DNA of 64,000 nucleotides from Alopecurus myosuroides (taxonomy: Eukaryota; Streptophyta; Magnoliopsida; Poales; Poaceae), in contig CM054059.1 of NCBI GenBank assembly GCA_028641055.1, positions 45,706,477-45,770,476 on the forward strand, in the 5' to 3' direction. The notes under the pieces are model-generated. The model saw only the letters and a program-made list of their open reading frames with translations, made no database searches and was not told the DNA's origin. Within the stretch, counting starts at the first letter, position 1. Each line of letters starts with the position of its first letter. Below are positions 9,315 to 18,947 of this stretch, in pieces. The position numbers and the translations under genes were made by a program.

Positions 9315-12300
9315 TGTGACGCCCCGGGACCGGGCACTATGCAGATTTCAGCATTCCCGCCAAATCCGCATAATAACCGATTCCAGGTTGCCACTTGTGA
9401 TAACATTACAACAGTTCACGACTAATCCACAACAACAACAGCAAAGAGATATACAAGATGACTCAAACGAGTCAGGGATACAACTGATACAGTACAAAGA
9501 TCCAAATAACAGCGGAAGAAACAACATATCGTCCGACTACGGACAAGATACAAATTGGACTAAGAGTCCTGAAGATAACCGAGAGCGTCCAATCCCTGCC
9601 CAGGCCAAGCCGGAGGGACTCCCAAGCTAACGTCGTCAGACTTCAAACCTGTTGACTGCAATGTTGAATATGCAGCCACAAAAGAGATTCGTGGGTCAGT
9701 ACGGTTAAGTACTGGCAAGTGGATAAACCTTACTCACAAGATACCGGCGTAACCAGCCATCACAAGATACAAATACTTTGGGTTCAACGGAAAGGAGAGG
9801 ATTATTGCAAATAAGCGGCAGCGGGCTGCACTAACCAACTACAGAGACTCACTACAACATCCGGCTAAAAGAGGGGGATAAGATAGCGTATCGGAACCAA
9901 CTACAACTACTCACCAAACAATACCCATCCAATGTCACCCCCTACTAAGGAAGCAACCCAAGGATAACTCACACTGTTGGATTAATGATGGATCAAGTTA
10001 TTGTGTCAATAAGACTATTACTAGTCAAAATTATTATCATTAGGTGTAAGTTGTCTGAGTACTTGTTAGCCAGTACTTTCACCAAGTAATCCATAACCGC
10101 GGAAAACACGGCTTCTCGAGAAGATTTATCCCTGCAGGGTGTGCTCCAGTACCCGTACACACTCAAGCCACCAACTAAAACTCAGGTTGGCTTGACACGA
10201 CCCAAACCATCCCTACAACCCATCCTAGGAGCCACGGAGCTATAAGGTCCCAGCCACACAGCCGAATACTCAGCGCAGGTGTGCAAAACTCCCGCAGGAC
10301 ACAACACCCCGGCACTACAGGCCTCGCCCTATATGCATCATCATCATCATCAGTAACCATGGGGGATCCACCCATTATGCAAGGAGCAAATGGAACACCC
10401 GAACTAAGTGTGGCTCTTCGGACAAGCTGCAGATCAGGTCTAAGTCGAGGGGGGTCCCATACTACCTCCCGGATGCGGTGAGCACGCTCATCATGGATCA
10501 GTAGACAAGACCCTTTTCCTAATTAGGGTCGACACTAGCAGGCTTCAAAACCCTAACCCGGGCCTCCTGCCGGTGCCTTAACATCAAATTATTATTACCC
10601 AAAAACATTAGAATGTTGTTGATTGAATTGAAACCCAACTATCAACTAAACAGGTGATACGACAAAGGATAACAGGACTCGAGCACAAACAAATCTAAGC
10701 ATGCAACTACGACACGAGGGCCAACAAGGTAAACAAGCAACAGTTAATAGGAAGTGGAAGGAAAGGCTATATCATGGCTGCAGGGTAAACATATAATAGG
10801 ATCGAGACTCAAGCATCGAACAACAGGCTAGAATAAGAACAACGGAAAGAATCGGTAACAAGTGATGAAAGGCAGCCATAAGTAGCAAGTGAGTATACTT
10901 GCCTGAGATCCAGCAAGTAGAGGTACATCCGCAGAACTTGTCGTTGCTCACATCATCTCAACGTCCTATCCGGGAAGAAGCAACGAACCTCGAACAAACA
11001 CCGGATGCAACAATTACTACTACGGCAAAAGATCCAGCATGATCCTATTTATATGCATGGCATGGCAAGATGCAACAGGGGAAACAACTTAAGCAAGTTA
11101 ATCGGAACCGGAGTCCGGAGAAATAGGAATTGGTTCAAGTGGTTTAGCTAACCATCAAGTTAAATGTTGTTTAGCATGGAAAACAATAAAGTAGATGAGT
11201 TAGGCAATTTAAATGGAAGGGGGCAACAGCTGGAATTAATTAGCCCACACATGCCATATGTTGTCATATAGATGAACATGCATAACAAGATCTAAAATGC
11301 ACAAGATAAGATGCAAACAGAGTTATGGATGGCATGAGCATGTTAAGGGCATGAAACTGATTGGAAAACATATTTTATTTGTTGGATTTGGAATTGAAAT
11401 GAATTAGTTATGAATTTTGGCAATTTGAATTGCATTAAATAAGAGGTGAAACAATTATTCAATTTAATTGTTGCAAACCAGACAACAAAGTTGATATTCA
11501 AGTGTGGCATGTGATTTTGGATGAAAAACATGTTTTGAGTATTTAATTTGGAGCAACCATTTGAAAGTTATTAATTATGCCATTTAATTTATCATTTTTA
11601 AGGATTATTAAATAACATTAAGTTTAATTGCCCAAATTGCAAAACAAAGTTGATAAACAGAAAGTACATTGAATTTGGACTAAAAAACATATTTGATTTG
11701 TGTGATTTGAATTAGGTAGGAATTAATTATGGAATTAACCAAATTGGAAAAGAATTGTTTGAATTTGAATTTTGAAACAATTTGAAATGGGAAAAACAGA
11801 TAATAAATGTTATATTTGAAAAGTTCATGAAATTTTGATTGGAATACATATAAAATTTGTGTTATTTGGATTTGTGGTTTGAAAATTATGAGCATTTGAA
11901 TTTTTAGGTTTTATTTGCAAAAGACCAGGGACTGATTTGCGAAAGAAAAGTGGAGGCAGGGGCCTCTCTGCAAAGATCCGGATCCAGATCTGGATCTGGG
12001 ACGGGTTCACCGAGGGCAGAGCCAGCCACAGCGGCTGACCTGCGGGCCCTAGCGCCACGCGGGTGCTGACGAGGCGCGGGGGGAAGCTGACGGGGCTGTG
12101 GCGCCGCTGACGGGCGGGGCCCACCGCGCGGAGGGAAAATCGCGAAAAAAGTCTTGCGGCCGCGGGGGATCGACTGGTGGATGCGAGGTTCGTACAGAAG
12201 AGTGACGTGGGAGGAGGAAGACGACAGAAGGAGGGCTAGTGGGCTGGGTAGGTGGGCTTGGGCAGAAAAGAAGAGAGATGGGCTGGCTGCCCTCTCCTTT

Positions 12301-12917
12301 TGGGATTTTTCCTTTTTCTTTTCCTTTTTTTTTGTAAGGGATAAAAGGAGAGATGGTAGAAAGAGGGTTTGGGGTTTCTTTTTATTTTATAAACAAATGT
12401 TGTTAATTTGCAAAATAGCACATAAAAGTAATGTTAACATTAACTTCAAAATTTAGAGTATTAATTTGATTTCTAATTTGTTATTTTGAATTCAAAATAA
12501 GGTTTGATTTTGGAAATTTTGGAAATAATCAAAGTTTTATTTGATAAGCTCAAGAAATTTTTGCAAGCATCATTTAATTTAATTTGTTTGCAAAATTTTA
12601 ATTTTCAAACCCATATTGAAAAGTATGATAAGTAGGATTGAGTTGCTTTGAATTTTGGAATTGCCATTAGGGTTTTAACAAAAGGGAAAATTTTATTAAC
12701 AAGCAATTTGATTAAAACAACTCCAAACTTTTGAAAAACAAATGAGTGGTTTAGTTTGCAATTTTGAAATTGGAAATTTGAACATGTGGGAAAGTTTTAA
12801 TTGTGTTTGAATTTCTGAGTTGTTTTGAAAAACAGAATGCAATGCTCATGTGATGCATATGATGCAAGAAAAAATAAAACAAACACTTCCTATTAGGGTA
12901 ACACCCCAGGTGTTACA
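9315..12917 (-). repeat. 5' LTR of the long-LTR element
   Basis: It has the same length as the 3' LTR, with about 20 substitutions. It is oriented on the minus strand, since the primer site lies just beyond its low-coordinate end. As the 5' LTR it should hold the element's promoter. Confidence 0.92.
11046..11053 (-). promoter_or_regulatory. Candidate TATA box in the 5' LTR
   Basis: The minus strand reads TATAAATA within GCATATAAATAGGATC. The same site is at 6968-6975 in the 3' LTR. The motif and location fit a Pol II core promoter, but no start site is shown. Confidence 0.45.
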
Positions 12918-12922
12918 GGATA
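12918..12922. repeat. Target-site duplication GGATA, right copy
   Basis: Exact match to 5232-5236. The host gypsy pol resumes directly after it. Confidence 0.93.
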
Positions 12923-13445
12923 CCCTGAACTAGTTGGTTGAGCTTAAACAATAACTTGGAGAGTTGAAAGACAAAAGCCCTTCCTAACTTGTTCCTTTGC
13001 AATGGGATGTCTAGTTTTCCTCATGTTGAAGCTAAATAGTATATCCTTCGTGGACATGCTATCATTCCAACCTTGATTTGATTTGGGTTATCGTCAGATC
13101 AAGTTCAGATCTAAGGACTATCTTGACGGTGTTTTCACTCATAGTATTTTACCCGAGTACACCTTCATGTCCTTTGTTCTAACCAATGTTTTTCCTTGTT
13201 CATATATCATATGAATCCCTCTTCTTGGAGTGTCTTGATAAAGATGTTGTTGAGCCCATCTACGACATTCTTGTTTTCTCCAAGTTGCAAGAGGTTCATG
13301 TTGAACAGTTGGCACTAATGTTGGAAACTTTCGAGAACCATCTTTGTGTCATCACGAAGTTGTGTTATGGATGTTCGAAGTGGCTTACTCCAGTCCATGT
13401 GCTTATGGTGAAAGTTGTCGCCATGGATCTGAGTATAGTTTCCTT
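12923..13445 (+). pseudogene. Gypsy reverse transcriptase relic, right of the insert
   Basis: Across shifting frames the DNA encodes GYRQIKFRSKD, matching the RT block G-Y-H-Q-I-K-I/M. Then follows TFMSFVLTNV, matching T-V-M-P/S-F-G-L-T-N-A, and then a longer open stretch from 13186 with IYDILVFSK where F-x-D-D-I-L-V/I-Y-S-K is expected. The catalytic F/Y-x-D-D is thus lost. The relic stops near the T-rich junction at about 13445, where LTR sequence begins. RNase H and integrase are absent. Confidence 0.75.
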
Positions 13446-13455
13446 GTTCCTTTTC

Positions 13456-13675
13456 CTTCAGTTTCATTCGACTCGTGGACGCTTTGATATGCATAGTTGG
13501 TTATGACTAGCATGGATACAAGGAGTAGTAGACTGGGAATCCGGACTACGTGCCGATGAATCCAGTCTGCCAGCCGTTGTTTGTTGCGGCCGGGGCTGGT
13601 AACCCTGAAGCCCTTGTGAGTCCATGGCTAGGAGCACATAACAGTATGTATATCTTTGGGTCCGGGGTCGCGACA
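13456..13675 (+). repeat. Truncated 3' LTR of the degenerate gypsy
   Basis: The sequence from CCTTCAGTTTCATTCG to GGGGTCGCGACA repeats 3408-3628. The rest of the 3' LTR is missing. The junction lies in T/C-rich text (TTTCCTTCAG) shared by both sides, which fits deletion through short homology. Confidence 0.8.
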
Positions 13676-14463
13676 GGGAAACAAGAAAGCAATGGCGGCG
13701 GCGGCGGCGAGTTCAGAGTGAGTGCACGCCGCCATTGACAAGGTCATGGAGAACGTCACGAAGAACTCGGCCGAGAGACATGCCGCAACCGAGCCCAAGT
13801 GTGCGGAGTTCTCCAAAAAGAGGGACAAGAAGATCGAGATCGAGGCCGGCAAGGCGGCTTCCAAGAAGAGGCAAGGGGACTTCGTGATTCTCACCAGGGA
13901 TACATACAACCTTGATCCACGGACGAGGGCGGCATGTGACCGCCTGCGTGCTCAAATCTTCACCGAGATGGTCCTCGGTCCGGCGTCCACGACGGCCACG
14001 GCGACCAACGGGGGGGCATCCTCGGCGCCCATGGAGCGGCACGAAGCGGCCCCGAGCGGCGGCAGCAACAAAACGCCGGGCGAGACCCAGGGCCACGAGC
14101 CAGCCAGTGACACCCAGGGCGTTGAGCCCGCCGGAGACGAGTTCCACGGCTACACCCCCGACCCGTGATTCCTCGGCTCCAACGACGTCGTCAACGTCGA
14201 TTGACACCAGCGCGTGACGAATTCGTATGGTTTTGTAATGTCAAACCTTTAAATTATGGCCAAAAACATAATTATGTAAAACTTTATTTATTTTTTATTT
14301 GCACAATTAAAAACTTGGGGAAAAATGCTTTGGGGGTTTTGGTTGGGGGCGCCGAGTGGGGACGGGGTGCCCCCGTGGGCGCGGCGCCGTCCGGACGAGC
14401 CCCCAAAGGGTCGCCCCGGGCGCCGATCTGGACGCCTACTAGGGGGCGCGACTGGAGATGCTC
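13676..14463 (+). mobile_element. Right part of a PIF/Harbinger element
   Basis: The segment ends with CGCGACTGGAGATGCTC. Its reverse complement, GAGCATCTCCAGTCGCG, is a common grass Harbinger terminal repeat. It is followed by TTA (14464-14466), the usual 3-bp target. A G-rich subterminal block lies at 14330-14450. The left side is cut by the gypsy LTR end at 13675, and the element's left terminus is not in the window. Confidence 0.65.
13722..14168 (+). pseudogene. C-terminal part of a Harbinger ORF1-like protein
   Basis: The frame is open for 148 codons, is GC-rich in third positions, and encodes a Lys/Glu/Ala-rich helical stretch (AAIDKVMENVTKNSAERHAA through KKIEIEAGKAASKKR). A low-complexity Ala/Thr/Gly tail follows. 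This resembles the basic coiled C-terminal part of plant Harbinger ORF1 or NAM-associated proteins. The Myb-like N-terminal part is absent because the element is cut on its left. The ATG used here is probably not the original start. The family assignment rests on style and on the adjacent Harbinger terminus. Confidence 0.5.
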
Positions 14464-14567
14464 TTACACTCCAATAAACGTGTACAGAGACATATTAACA
14501 CCACCGGACCACCCTCGCTTGATTTAATCTAAACGTTAAGAATAATCTAATATTTGATCTTACCAAT

Positions 14568-14678
14568 TACTTTGTTCCAAAATACAAGATACTTCGACCT
14601 CGGGTTTTTCTGGTTAAAATGTTTTACCGGCCTAATTTGGCTTACTAAAACGTCTTAGATTGTGAAACAAAGAGAGTA
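14568..14678. mobile_element. Degenerate small MITE (Stowaway-like)
   Basis: The left end TACTTTGTTCCAAAATACAAG and the right end (inverted, TACTCTCTTTGTTTCACAAT) resemble the pair of ends of grass Stowaway/Mariner MITEs. The interior AAAACGTCTTAGATTG also fits. The ends are too diverged for a firm TA target call. Confidence 0.45.
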
Positions 14679-14739
14679 CCAAAGAGCGGACCATGCTCCG
14701 TCGGCGGAGTAAAACTCACTTCCCTACGTACGCAACTAC

Positions 14740-14742
14740 TAA
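14740..14742. repeat. Target-site duplication TAA, left copy
   Basis: TAA precedes the terminal repeat at 14743 and is repeated at 17155-17157. A 3-bp TAA/TTA target is diagnostic of the PIF/Harbinger superfamily. Confidence 0.85.
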
Positions 14743-15092
14743 GGACATCTCCTATGGGGCTGCTCAAATCCGGACCAATTTCGTGTCCGTTGTGTCTGTT
14801 TGAGCAGCCGTCCGGGACACTGTCCGGTCAGTTTTGGCCACTGCCCCCTACGGGGCTGCTCAAATGGTGGCCACAATTCAAAATGGAACATATGCAAATA
14901 CCAAAATGCCCTAGAATATATAGAAAAAGAATATTGGCACATGTAAAAGGGGCCACAGTTCAGCCATATCGGCCACGGGGCCATGCCGGCCACGGTTCAG
15001 GCAAGGTTCAGGCAATGCCGGCCATGTGAGGCCATGCCAGCCAGGGCCAGGATGTACAAAAGCGATGCCGGCCATGGTCGAGGCCATGTCGA

Positions 15093-16871
15093 TCACCCCT
15101 CGCCCTCCATGTACCGTCGCTGCTTCTTCTCGTAGTAGGCCTTCTTCCTCGGGGTGAAGCCGCTCAGGTCCATGGCCATGATCTGTGCCTCTTGGGCGGC
15201 CAGAGCGAGCTCGACCTTGTTCTTCTAGTACTCGGCCTCCATGGCCCTAGTCGCGGCTTCCATGGCACTTGTCTTCGCGTTCTCCTCCTCTATCTCCAGC
15301 TTCTTCGTTTCCACGATGAAGTAGTTCTTCGTCACCTCCTCTCGCTCCCGGTGCTTCTTCTCGTCCCTCTTGTCCTTCTTGTCGCTGGTCTTTTCCTTCT
15401 GCGTGATGAAGCCCTTGAGGGTCTCTTGCAATGCGCTAGTCGTGGCATCGCGCTTGAGGTCGAGCTTGGAGTTGGTTAGGCCCCTTAGCCTTTCACTTGC
15501 CGTGCCATCAGCGGCATGGCCCGTAGCCATTGGCAGCACCCCACCCGGCATGGCCACACCTTTCTTGAGGGCGTTGTGCAGCTCCTTTCATTTCTGTTTG
15601 TCCTTGATCTTCCGGTAGCAATGGGAGAAGTTGAATGACTTGCCCCCATGCTCGTCCTTGTGCACCTCCAACGCTTGAAAAGCCTACACAAAAGGGGCAT
15701 TGGAGGACATGGGAACGTATGGCCAATGCAAATGAAGGACATGGGAACGTGTATGGCCACTCACCAAGTCGCCGATGCCGACGCCACTTTGAGGCCGGGC
15801 CACGGCGTGCTCGAAGGAGCCGGTGAACTTGCTGCACTCCGCTGAGATGAGCCCAAACCTATTTTGGATAGAGGCCTCGGTCCTTGTGGTGACCATGGAG
15901 TACGGAGGGAGGAGGGCCCGTTCATGGAAGTTCCTGTACATCCTCCTCCAGTAGGCATTGCCCTTCATCTCGGCCCCGACAATGGTGTTCTGTCCCACCT
16001 CAATCCATGTGTCACAGAGGAACTCGTCCTCCTCCTCGGTGAAACCAGCGCCCCGCTTTGTGTTCTTCCTCGCCGCTTTGGCCTGCTGGGTGAGCTCGTC
16101 CATGAACAAGGGCATGCCATCGATGTGGTGGTCGTCCTGGACCTCGACTTTGTCGGCCTCCTCGTACATCTCGTCCCCCAAGTGGACGTAGCTCGTCTGG
16201 CCATCCTCGTTGATCATGTTGGCCATGAAGCCCTCGCCGTCCTCCCTTGTCAGGCCCGCCGTCGTCTGCATGCACAGGTCCTGCATTTCGTCGAACAGGT
16301 TGCGGGGCACCGGAAGGACGGCCTTGGGGGGACGGTGGCCACCTTTGCTCGACGGCGCAGATGACAGGCCGGACACAGGAGCCGTGTTCAGATCGATCGA
16401 GACCCTGGTTCGGGCCGGCGATGAATCTTCCATGTTGACCGAGAAGAAGGGCGGAGGCGTCGGGTCACGGCCGGGCAAGTACCCGTACGCCGGCGCGGGC
16501 GAGTCCATCCTTGTGCGCGCGTCGGGGAGGAAGCTCCGCGGCCGGACCGCCGAGGCGTTCGAGCTGCATGCCTGTGTCGGAGCCACGTTCATGGTGGGCG
16601 CCGGCTGCATGCCCAGCATGATCATGGCGGCCTGTGCCGCGGCCTAGGCGATCCTGGTCCGCTCGTCCTCCATCGGCGGCGGCACCTTGTCTTCCTTCGC
16701 CCTCCTCCTCCAGTCCGCTCTCTTCGCCGACTCCTCCTTCGTTTACGCCTCTGTGAGCTTCGGCTTCGCCTTCGGCTTGGGTTTCTGCGGTGGGGCGGTG
16801 GCTTGGGCCGTCGCTGGCCGGGGCGGGGCGAGAAGGTCAGTGGTGGCGGTGGCTCGGCCTGCGTCGGCCAT
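15093..16871 (-). pseudogene. Harbinger ORF1: Myb/SANT-like DNA-binding protein, broken by nonsense codons
   Basis: The inferred start is the ATG at 16871 and the final stop is at 15093-15095. One frame runs through exon 1, a canonical GT-AG intron (15684-15764, 81 bp), and exon 2. The Myb/trihelix-like domain reads FTEEEDEFLCDTWIEVGQN, then VGAEMKG, YWRRMYRNFHE and SIQNRF. After the intron come NFSHCYRKIKDKQK and a long Lys/Glu-rich helical tail ending near RKKAYYEKKQRRYMEGEG. In PIF/Harbinger transposons ORF1 binds DNA and works with the ORF2 transposase. I see four in-frame stops: 16743-16745, 16644-16646, 15588-15590 (TGA where Trp is usual) and 15225-15227. There is no frameshift. It is dead but well preserved. 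A captured host trihelix gene is a less likely reading. Confidence 0.82.
15684..15764 (-). other. GT-AG intron in the Harbinger ORF1 relic
   Basis: On the minus strand GTGAGT opens at 15764 and TTTTGTGTAG closes at 15684. Removing it keeps the reading frame, going from GVGIGDL to AFQALEVHKDEH. The length of 81 bp is typical of short plant introns. Confidence 0.8.
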
Positions 16872-17154
16872 GGCTAGGGCAGTGTAGCAGCGGCGCGGAT
16901 GGGGTTGGGAGAGGAAAGGGCAAAATGTGTCCCTCTTTTTGGTGGGCCACGGCGCGGGTTCTGGCCACATATTGTTGTCCAGAGTTGTCCGGACACTGCT
17001 CAAAACTGGACCAAATTTGGTCGAGATTTGAGCAGTCCCGGACCAAAAAATGGACAACGGACCGTTTAAGCAGCCCCGCATGGGCCTGGTTTTAGCCCAG
17101 CCTTCTCAAAACGGACGAGACCGGGGCAAATGAGCAGCCCCGTAGGAGATGTCC

Positions 17155-17157
17155 TAA
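17155..17157. repeat. Target-site duplication TAA, right copy
   Basis: Matches 14740-14742. Confidence 0.85.
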
Positions 17158-18143
17158 GCACAGAATGTCCCTGGTTATCCCCACAAAGAATTTACAGAAC
17201 AAAATCTCACATACGTGGCGCTGCCATGTTGTTCGCCTGACCTCACCACAATCGTCATCATGCCCGCGATGCCCTGCTCACATCGCCATCTGCCGGCACC
17301 ACACCTCCACACGCATGCATGTAGCCTTGCTTGGACCGGAGCCTCTCGCCGGCTCCGTTCGCCACCTTAGGTGTCCGACAAATTTATTACGAAACTCGGG
17401 TGTGTATTGTCGTTGTATGGATGGGACGGAAAGATGGAGAAGGAGATGCGGTGTTGGCCGTATGAGTAGGACATCCAGCTTGACTAAGGCCTTGATAGTG
17501 CGTTACCAATGAGTGCTCACTACTCACCACCTTATTTTTTATTTACTTAACGGGATGTGGAATGTGAGATTTATTGTTAAGTTGAATTGTGATCATAGTG
17601 AGACCTATAAATCTCAGTACTGGTTACTTTGTATTGGAGAAATGACATCCACACTTTTTTCATGGTTTTGTAGCCTAGGATACAAAATATTTTGTTTTGA
17701 GAATTTTGCACACTTGTAATATACTACAAAGTGAATTTTAAGTCTTGTGTTCTACATCTTAGCTTTATATTTCGCCTTTTCACATGGCTCAAATTGGTTA
17801 GAACTTACATTAAGTTTTTCTTTTGCATTTTACACAACTAGATGGCTTTATTGTTTCCTTATTTTTTATGTATATTGGAAGATATCTTAAGAGTTGTATT
17901 AAACCTCAAATGAATTTGACACCCTTCACCTAGATATTCACATGTGAAAAAAAGGACTAGAAAGAAGCTTATCCTCATTCATATATAAAATTAATCTCTT
18001 ATTAAAGTCAATTATAAGGGAGCTCTGGTACCAACCAAAAATCCTTCAAAAGTTGTTAAGAGGAATGGTACTACAATTTCAAAAGTGTAGTGACAGGTTA
18101 GAGAACACATAAACGTGCATGTGCTGCAATGTGTCATCTACTA
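17158..18143. other. About 1 kb with nothing recognised
   Basis: A 115-codon + strand frame (17165-17512) is open but has no family features I recognise, and the sequence after 17520 is AT-rich. No terminal repeats, primer sites or TSDs were seen. It may be old unique DNA or an old unreadable repeat. Confidence 0.4.
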
Positions 18144-18947
18144 TTTTTTTAGACCACATCCTCGAGTAGAGCTCTGTTTTATTTTAATAAAGTACACACC
18201 GGTAGAGTCATACATGAGTCACAATACAATACTCGTGGCCAGCCACGATCATAGTGAAATGGTAAATGTGGCATCTGGTACACCTAGAAAAGATGATAAG
18301 GAAAAACACTAGTGCTAATTCCTAATAGTGCTAAGCAGAGCGCGGATCATGTCAACCGCTTCCTCCAACGCCGCACTGTCCTTCCACTTAGCCACCGCTT
18401 TCCACACCTGGAGATACGAACATGTTTTGTACATCACATGAGAAGGTTGTCTCTGGAAGGTGTCTTCTATCGTAAAATTGTGTCTAGTAGTCGAGATTAA
18501 TAAGTAGAGCCACACCAAAAATCCAGAGCATCCTATTTGGTCGGCCTTTGTGGTGTCTTATAGCCTTAGAGCAGTTCCCTAACTACACTCCACATAAAAT
18601 AGGCCAAAGCACACTAGAAAGAGATGTGGCGTTTGTCCACCGGGTCTCTGCAAATTGCACTTCTCCCATTGTGTGGGTCTCGTCGATGGAGCATATTATC
18701 CCCAGATGGGAGGCGCTTTCGGGTTAGTTGCAAAAGGGAAATCATGATTGTTAGGGTCCGCCACATGACAATGAAATGAGCGAAGGATGTTCCTTCACAC
18801 ATTTTTGTTTAAAGCGACTTAACCGAGAACCGCCTCGACGGTTCCAAGGTCCAAGTCACTACGTCGTGTCCTTGCGAAAGGCGAACCTCCTCCAAGCACC
18901 TAAGCACATTGTGTCATTCAATGTTCTCACATTGGCCTAGTGCCCAT
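18144..18947 (-). pseudogene. 3' part of a plant LINE (RT zinc-binding region and C-terminus)
   Basis: On the minus strand, 18614-18802 encodes RKRLPSGDNMLHRRDPHNGR followed by a degraded cysteine pattern. This fits the plant LINE zinc-binding region after RT, in which R-L-P-S-G is followed by R-R-x-G-P-x-x-G-x-C-x-x-C. Then 18315-18518 encodes NFTIEDTFQRQPSHVMYKTC, SYLQVWKAVAKWKDSAALEE and a short tail, matching the typical C-terminus of this LINE group. A T-run at 18144-18150 could be the reversed poly(A) tail. Several stops and frameshifts are present. The relic seems to continue beyond the solo LTR at 20530. Confidence 0.65.

Larger units (their letters stand above)
5237..12917 (-). mobile_element. 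Young non-autonomous LTR element: 3.6-kb LTRs around a 475-bp interior
   Basis: The two terminal repeats (5237-8839 and 9315-12917) are the same length, 3603 bp, with a constant offset of 4078 bp. I counted about 20 substitutions and no net indel. The element starts TG, ends CA, and is flanked by GGATA. The primer site next to the right-hand repeat reads on the minus strand, so the right copy is the 5' LTR. The interior has no gag, pol or convincing polypurine tract. It can only have moved with proteins from another element, or it lost its coding interior after insertion while keeping both LTRs. The gypsy-type primer site suggests Ty3/gypsy affinity. I cannot name the family. Confidence 0.92.
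1676..13675 (+). mobile_element. Degenerate gypsy LTR retrotransposon, outer host element
   Basis: A + strand gypsy is inferred from an initiator-Met primer site at 3634-3645 right after an LTR end, relics of the protease-RT linker and RT in the same orientation (5120-5231 and 12923-13440), and a repeat of the last 220 bp of the LTR at 13456-13675. RNase H, integrase and most of the 3' LTR are missing, with a direct jump from RT into the end of the LTR near 13445-13456. The element is split by a complete younger element at 5237-12917. The left end is not defined and no TSD was found for it. Confidence 0.7.
14743..17154 (-). mobile_element. Complete PIF/Harbinger element carrying only ORF1
   Basis: The terminal inverted repeats are GGACATCTCCTATGGGGCTG at 14743 and, inverted, GGACATCTCCTACGGGGCTG at 17154. 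They match over about 24 bp with one change and are flanked by TAA on both sides. Further copies of GGGGCTGCTCAAA lie just inside the left end (about 14851) and inverted near the right end, as subterminal repeats. The 2.4-kb interior holds one minus-strand gene, a Myb-like ORF1. There is no DDE transposase (ORF2), so the element is non-autonomous. Confidence 0.88.

Noticed and set aside
13713..14207. 164-codon minus-strand frame opposite the Harbinger ORF1-like fragment
   Set aside because: The + strand frame has Lys/Glu-rich protein character. The minus frame is the mirror of high third-position GC.
15864..16647. Long + strand frames opposite the Harbinger ORF1
   Set aside because: Antisense shadow of a GC-rich coding strand. 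The minus strand has the domain and intron.
17165..17512. 115-codon + strand frame
   Set aside because: No recognisable domain, Cys/His/Arg-rich in an irregular way, and no neighbouring signals. Could be chance.
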